DNA of 64,000 nt, taken from assembly GCF_026212465.1 (NCBI RefSeq), contig NC_080062.1, forward strand, positions 2,521,501-2,585,500, in the 5' to 3' direction. Position 1 is the first letter of the stretch. The number at the start of each line of letters is the position of its first letter. Below the pieces are notes generated by a model. It worked only from the letters and a program-made list of their open reading frames with translations. It had not been told where the DNA came from and searched no databases. This stretch comes from Amaranthus tricolor (lineage: Eukaryota > Streptophyta > Magnoliopsida > Caryophyllales > Amaranthaceae). This document shows positions 57,806-64,000 of the stretch, piece after piece. Position numbers and translations under genes: made by a program.

Positions 57806-58150
57806 GTACGTTTTACTCTTCTATTTTATTTTATTATTTTTATATGCAGACTAATATGCATATATGAATTTCACCGGATAAATAACTGTGATTTTTAAGA
57901 TTTATTTTATTTATTGGTATGAGGCACTATGTTATAGGTCTATTATTTTTACAATTTTGTTTTTGGTTTTTTATTAGTTTTATTTTTGTTTTTTATATAA
58001 TTATTTAAAATAACTGTGATTGACTAAGATTTTCTAATGTATATATTGTAGTTTAAGATCTCCTCTTATAAATTTCTTTTGTTACGATGGGGGCGGATTC
58101 AAGATTTTTAATTTTGGCATGGTTGAAATTGATAATAATAAGGTAAATTT

Positions 58151-58336
58151 CATCATCATCATACCCAGTAGTGTATCTTGTTCGTAGAAAATTATGGTTA
58201 GGGTCTGGGAAAAAAAAAAAGACGGCAGCTTATACCCACAGAACAGAGTGCAGTCAAAGAGTCTCTTAGCTCGAGAAAAGTCTTCAAAGAGAGAGAAACC
58301 TGCAACTTACAGATAGAATAAATAGAATACGTACAT
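58151..58336 (-). mobile_element. 5'-truncated RTE-type LINE end with perfect 16-bp target duplication
   Basis: The duplication ATAATAAGGTAAATTT stands at 58135-58150 and 58337-58352 without a mismatch. On the minus strand the insert carries the LINE 3' end (CTCGAGCTAAGAGACTCTTT, TGGGTATAAGCTGCCGTC, tail ATGATGATGATG). It is 186 bp long. Confidence 0.85.
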
Positions 58337-60311
58337 ATAATAAGGTAAATTTGTTGAAACTAAATTAACTTTTACTCGATACGGTGAAAACAAACATAAA
58401 TATTGTTTATTTTAATATAAACCCACCTTTTTGGTATAATTGTTGAAAATAAACTAAATCATTGTTTATTCCTAATTGCTTAAATATTTGAAGATGATTA
58501 TAAACAATAGACGAATTAATTATTTTTAACAAACATACCTAATATATGAGTTTATTTAAAATAAACAGAAGAAGAGTTTATTTTCAACAGATAAAACAAA
58601 GATTAGTTTATCAATTTACAATTTCTCCTAATAATGATTGGTTGAAAACTAAAAAAAAATCTTCTATAAACTCCCAATTAGTCGAGAATCCTAAATTATA
58701 ATTTTGAGAGTCTTCGAAATTGAGTACTCTATATAATAATTAAAGCAAAACAAGAAAATTAAAGGGGCCGTGATATTTAAATTTTATTTAAGATATTCAA
58801 CATTTATAATTATTTCTTAAGAAAGTAAATATAATTTATAGTTTGTGTTGTTGTAGATTAGTTTAATATACTTTATTATAAATAAATTAAATAAGATTTT
58901 ACTCCTCTATAATATATAGCATGCCCATGTGATAGGTAAAGAGTATTAATTAACTAAGAATATAAGATGAAGTAATTGGCAAGCAAATGAAATCTTAAAG
59001 GAGACAATTTTTTGTCGAATTGATGTAAAGTTGTAGTAGAAGCATATATTTGACTACATGGTGTGTCTACTTTAGTTGTTACTCCTACTCTTTTAAGAAT
59101 GTCAATATTATTGGTAAGAATAATTAATTGAATTTAAAAACACAAGTTTCAAAATACTCATTTAAACTAACTAATGTTATGTAGAAAGTAATTAAATATA
59201 ATTAGATAATTTATATGTTGATAACAAGTCGACTCGATTTATAGGAGTGTTTCATAGTTAACTTTGATAAAAAGTTAAAAATAAATTTGATAAAAGTCTT
59301 TTCGGCCAACTAAAAAGTTGCATTTTGAACCAAAATAAAAAATATGCTCTAATTGGATTGCAAATCTATTTTTTTTGTAATAAACAATCAACAACTATTA
59401 CATAGTTTCAACAAATCTCTTTCTAAAGAATAATTTTATTTAGCTAGTTTAAAAGCCAATAAAAATAAACGACTTACATTTCTTGCTAATCAAACAAATG
59501 AACGAAAAAAACTTAAAACAAATAATAGTCATTTTTGCCATACATCCGAGATTATTTGTGTCGACTAGGTAACATAAATGCTCAAACTAATTATTAGTTG
59601 GCAAAGACGATAACGAACACTCCAGTGGTATTTGTTAACAATCATATTGAATATAATTTTACTGTATAATAATAAAAAGGGAGTTTGATTGTTAGCATGT
59701 TATTTATCTTTTTTTATTAGATAGTATTGCAATGATTTGCATTTTCTACACTTATTATATTTATAAATGTATATTTTCGGAAAAATTCATACATCAATGA
59801 ATACAATAAATCACAATTATTTCAATTATACAGTTGTATATAAATGCATTGTTTAAAAAATTATAATGGAAAATATATAATATATACTATATATACTATT
59901 TAGAAGATTATATATTGTCTGATAAAATTTTAGAATTACATCACGTAGAAAATTATACTACAGAATAAATTATATTTATTCCAGTGCAATTGGAATTACA
60001 CAGAAAATTATACTGGAAGATTACACTGTGTATAAAATTATACAGCAATTTAGGAAATTACTTGAAGTACATAATTACCCCTTTTTCCATCAATTGTTAT
60101 TTAAAACTAAAATAACATAAAATTCAATTAATTATCATTAAAATCAGTCATTTACATTGTTATACTACCATAATTACAATTTTGAATTTTATGAAAAATG
60201 TGATGTATGATTTGCAATCTAAAATTTCCTTAAAATAGTAATAAATTTAAAAATCCGTGCATTGCACGGGTTTCTATCCTAGTAATAATAATAATTTAAT
60301 TGAAAGAATTA

Positions 60312-60580
60312 CTCCCTCCGTTTCCTTTTGTTCTTCCCATTTACTTTTTACGCAATTTTCAAAGCAAATTTTAAACTTCAATATCTCTAAATATATATAA
60401 TAAAAATTTTAAAAAAATACATAATAAAAAAGTACATTAAGACGAATCTAATGAGATCTCAAATAGATATATTTTATCTTCTAAATATGTGTAAAAAACA
60501 TTAATTAAAATTTTCTCTCATGATAGAATATTCCAAATGGGAAGCACATTAGAGAACGAAAAAACTAAAAATGGAGGGAG
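60312..60580. mobile_element. Stowaway-type MITE
   Basis: Ends CTCCCTCCGTTTCCTTTTG and AAAACTAAAAATGGAGGGAG, with TA on both sides. About 269 bp. Confidence 0.8.
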
Positions 60581-61040
60581 TATTATTTTTTGACGTTGAC
60601 CTAGAGATAAATTCTAAATTTTATGTTACATTAAGTAACATAATTAATATTTATATAAAAGTTTAAAATGCATTTTAGTATACTGTATAAAATTAAGTTT
60701 ATCCTTACTAATAAACGTCCTAGGGTGCCGACTTAGCAACATCCTTATTAATAAAAGTCAAAACATATATTCTTGTTAGATATCGTATTTTAAAGAGACG
60801 ACATCAAAATAAAAAGTCCACATTTTTATTTTTTTCTCTTTACTTTATATTAATTAGGTTATTTAGCGCATATATCTTACGCATCATTTAAAGAGACCGT
60901 CTCTCACAATAAATGGTCCAATTTCAAGACTTGATTTGTACGTTTATTGTATGCTGTTAAGCTTTAATTTTAGTAAACACTACTCCCTAGGACTAATTAA
61001 TTCACTAATTATAGTAAATTGAGTAATCCAATGAGTATTA

Positions 61041-61289
61041 CTTTATTTGTTTCATTAACATTTCACTTTTAACGGAATTTAATATGTAATTTTAATTATT
61101 TATATCTTAAATCACACTTAGCTAAAAATTATAAAAAAATTAATATTATGAAAACATGTGATTAGACGATTCAAATAAAATATTACTTGACTATATTTTT
61201 CTTACACATTAACCATTATATATAAAATAAACTGAAAGATGAATAGTATTTCTAAGTCTAATGTATCGAATATTTCAGAACGGAGAAAG
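61041..61289. mobile_element. Stowaway-like MITE (degenerate ends)
   Basis: Left end CTTTATTTGTTTCATTAAC and right end AATATTTCAGAACGGAGAAAG, with TA on both sides. About 249 bp. Confidence 0.6.
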
Positions 61290-62547
61290 TATAATATAAT
61301 TGAAATAATTTGTATATCTATAGTAGCTCCGATCTTATTTTTTTTTCTCATTTAGGTATATGGAAAGAAATTAAAGAGAATAATGAAACATTATATTTAA
61401 TTAAAATTATTATTTATTAGAATAAATAATAATTATTAATCTTTGAGATGATAAAAAATAGTAAATAGCTTTGTTAAAAATAGGGAAGGGTTCTAGTGAG
61501 GGACGCCGTATCACTGATATGAGGAAATGAAGTAAATTTTGTGTGATAATAAAATTGTAAATACGTGATGTTCTATTTGTAAAATGTGTCATGCAAATAC
61601 CGTTATTTTTGTCCCAAAAAATATCCCAAATTGGTTTATAACAAAGAAAACTTTGTAAAATTTTCATTTGGAAAAAAGAAAAAACAAATAAGAATGGAGT
61701 GAGTATAAATTGAGAATATTAGTTCAACTTTAATATAATTCAATTATTTTTTTATTTGAATTAAAATTTAAAAAACTTTTATTGTCTGAAATGGAGTGGA
61801 TTCTCAACTAAACTAGAGGAGGTCTAAGTAATTAAATAACAATTATTCTTAAAGTAACAAATCATCCTTATGTGATAAGATTCGAAAGTTTTGTAATTTT
61901 AATTTTTTTTTATTTTGTTTATATTATTATTATTATTAAATTTTTTTACAGCCGAATTATTGACTAAATAATACAAAGGTAGATAGTTTAGGTACATTGT
62001 GTCAGAATTTGATATTAATGCAATGACTGTTAAAAATAGGAATAGAAAAAGAAGTAGTTGTTTGGATATAAGAAAAAAAGGTTCATAAAGTACTTTTTTC
62101 AAAATATTAGGTGAAAATTAATTATAAGGTTGAATTTTTATTATTTACTTCTAAAATTTAAAATAATTATACTATATGGAGTAGTTGAAGATATTATATT
62201 ATAAAAGTATACAGTGGACCTAACTTATTAAAAAGTATGATTAAAAGTTTAAAACCAATAAACTTGTTATAATTCAGGTAATTTTAACTCGACTATTTTT
62301 CATAGTTAATTTTGAGTTGGATCCATTAAATATTTATTTAATGTTGGTGTTTTGCATTAATTTTTCCTTGAAATTGTAAATAATTTCCATAATATATGAA
62401 TAATTAATTTTTGATTATAAAGAAAATAATTAAAGCCTTTAACTTGATAAATTAACCTAAATTTATGATACCGTTTCATCATGAAACGAGCTCATATAAG
62501 CAGCCTATTGGTAAAAATAAATATTAAAAAACATTAAACACTAATTC

Positions 62548-62800
62548 TTAAATGAGACGGTCTCATGATGACACCATCTCAATTGGGCTGACTCAATATG
62601 CACTTTCTGTCTTAAAGTAATCACTTATAACATTAGAGTGATCACTTATAATTTTAAAATAATCAATTCTTATAGTTTTAGAGTGATTATTACTTATAAC
62701 CTTAAAACGATCACTCACGATCTTAAGATAATCAATTAAAAAATTAGTCTAATATATGAGCACGCCTTATACTGAGATGGTCTCATAAAAGACGAGTTGA
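62548..62800. mobile_element. GAGACGG-ended foldback element with internal GTGATCA/ACTTATAA repeats
   Basis: The left end ATGAGACGGTCTCATGATGA and the right end ACTGAGATGGTCTCATAAAA are inverted. The interior repeats a block like AGTGATCACTTATAA about every 35-40 bp (four or five copies). It is the longest and clearest copy of this family here. Confidence 0.65.
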
Positions 62801-64000
62801 ACATTAAAAATAACATTTATGACGACAAATTTCGGAAAATACGCTGCAAAATTGACTTTGAATTTCTGCTTATTCATTTTCATTTTTTTTATTTTAGTTG
62901 AGTTTTAAAAATTCAGTCCAGTTATTATGCGCTTAATTTTATGTATTAAACAATTAACATTTTTCAATTCTTTCTTTGAGATCCTTTTTCTCTCTTCCGA
63001 GAAATTCCTTCAGATCTTACAGAAATACTTCCTATATATTATTCCATTTTTAAATTATTAAATATAATTTAATATGATGAAACTGAAAATGTTGTAGTTT
63101 TGTGTTTATTTGCAAATACCATTGTCTGCTACAGCGTATACTTGATTAAAAATATAATTTTTTGTTTCATTATACGTGTTATATTTTTATACGTATTATA
63201 TTTAATTTTTTATACGTAATTTAATAATTTATTAATATTATTAACCAATAATCTACATAGAATATAATTTTTTTATACATTAGTCGCAATTTATAAATAA
63301 ACTTAAATAATAAATAATTTAATAATCTCCACCGATTCAACATGTGAAGTGATGGGTTTATATTGTCTTCTTATTTCACTTTGTTTTATAGGCTCTAGTA
63401 TCCATACTCTTCTTATTGCTCATCCTCTTATGTTTTGTTCTTTATTCATTTCCCTCTATTTGTCATAATTTAAGTTTTGATTATAAATTAAAGTATATAA
63501 AATATATAATTTCAATTCATAATAATTGATCTTGAATAAATTATTAATATTGAATTTTATTAGTAGTAGGTAGAATTTCATAAATCACACACTAAAATAG
63601 TTCAATTTATGTCATGTCTTGCTTCAATTTTCTTTTACTTAAAATCAACTTGTCTTAACATTTGTTTGCAAAATAATCTTATTTTGTGATAATCTAATGT
63701 GTTTTTTTAGCGACAATCTCTTAGATTTATTTATTTATATTTGTGTAGCTAACATAATACTGATAGAATTAAAATTTTGATATTATTAGCGACAATTTCT
63801 TATATTTATTGATTTGATTATTTATTGAATTTGATTTACTTCTAATTGAATTTACTTTTACCTAATTAAATTTATTTTTACTAAATATTATTGTTAGGTA
63901 AACAAATAGAGTATTAATATCTCACTCTACAAATTTGGTTGTCGGCATGTCTTAACCCCAAAGCCTAACGTGAGATAATTATTATTAATCATAAACATTA

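Larger units (their letters stand above)
57806..64000. other. Either a very long first TBL intron or spacer; no exon found
   Basis: I looked for the expected second TBL exon (VEYP.. start, DxxH end) and saw none. Present are a LINE end with perfect target duplication (58151-58336), Stowaway-type elements (60312-60580, 61041-61289), a piece with GAGACCGTCTCTCACAAT (60893) and a foldback (62548-62800). The DNA is very AT-rich throughout. Confidence 0.5.

Noticed and set aside
57806..64000. The very AT-rich tail of the window as possible organellar DNA.
   Set aside because: It contains nuclear Stowaway, foldback and LINE sequences and no recognisable organellar gene.

Overview
This is nuclear DNA of a flowering plant, most likely a eudicot. 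The evidence is spliced genes with GT..AG introns, plant-only families (P-class PPR, DUF1262, trichome birefringence-like, KIN2-type stress proteins), a plant AdoMetDC-type upstream ORF, an intact tRNA-Asn(GTT), AT-rich spacers, and many plant MITEs. The style of the repeats would suit Caryophyllales, but that is a guess.

Gene layout from left to right: an intronless PPR gene (5007-6761, +); a broken S-adenosylmethionine decarboxylase gene with its regulatory uORF and uORF intron still readable (8848-10338, -); an eight-exon TBC/RabGAP gene (11629-17201, -); a two-exon SURF6/RRP14 nucleolar gene (19568-21478, +); a four-exon mitochondrial proline dehydrogenase gene (24580-28711, +); a KIN2-like stress gene without a recognisable first exon (32770-33645, +); a tRNA-Asn pseudogene (34432-34505, +); a three-exon DUF1262 gene (35165-38856, -); a complete three-exon KIN2-like gene (41319-44034, +); an intact tRNA-Asn (45704-45777, -); a small basic unknown protein (47225-47431, -); a decayed RTE-type LINE (55129-56548, +); and exon 1 of a TBL polysaccharide O-acetyltransferase (57302-57805, +) whose remainder is not seen before the window ends.

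The spacers and most of the larger introns carry short non-autonomous elements. These are hAT-type MITEs with 8-bp target duplications, Stowaway-type MITEs with TA targets, a Tourist-type MITE, TRIM-like mini LTR elements with a TGGTATCAGAGCC primer site, a GAGACGG-ended foldback family, and 5'-truncated RTE LINE ends. Two of the LINE ends have near-perfect or perfect target duplications. The genes do not form one pathway. ProDH and the KIN2 pair are stress-related neighbours. The PPR and SURF6 promoters share the telo-box plus site II signature of organelle and ribosome biogenesis genes.

I found no convincing new multi-gene system. The most informative observations are: a LINE insertion that duplicated the branch-site region of ProDH intron 1; the fossil AdoMetDC gene with its uORF and uORF intron; an 87-bp near-perfect palindrome; twin hAT MITEs in neighbouring introns of one gene; and TRIM copies, one with its LTRs in opposite orientation. 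Splice sites were read by eye and exon joins checked only by frame and family likeness.
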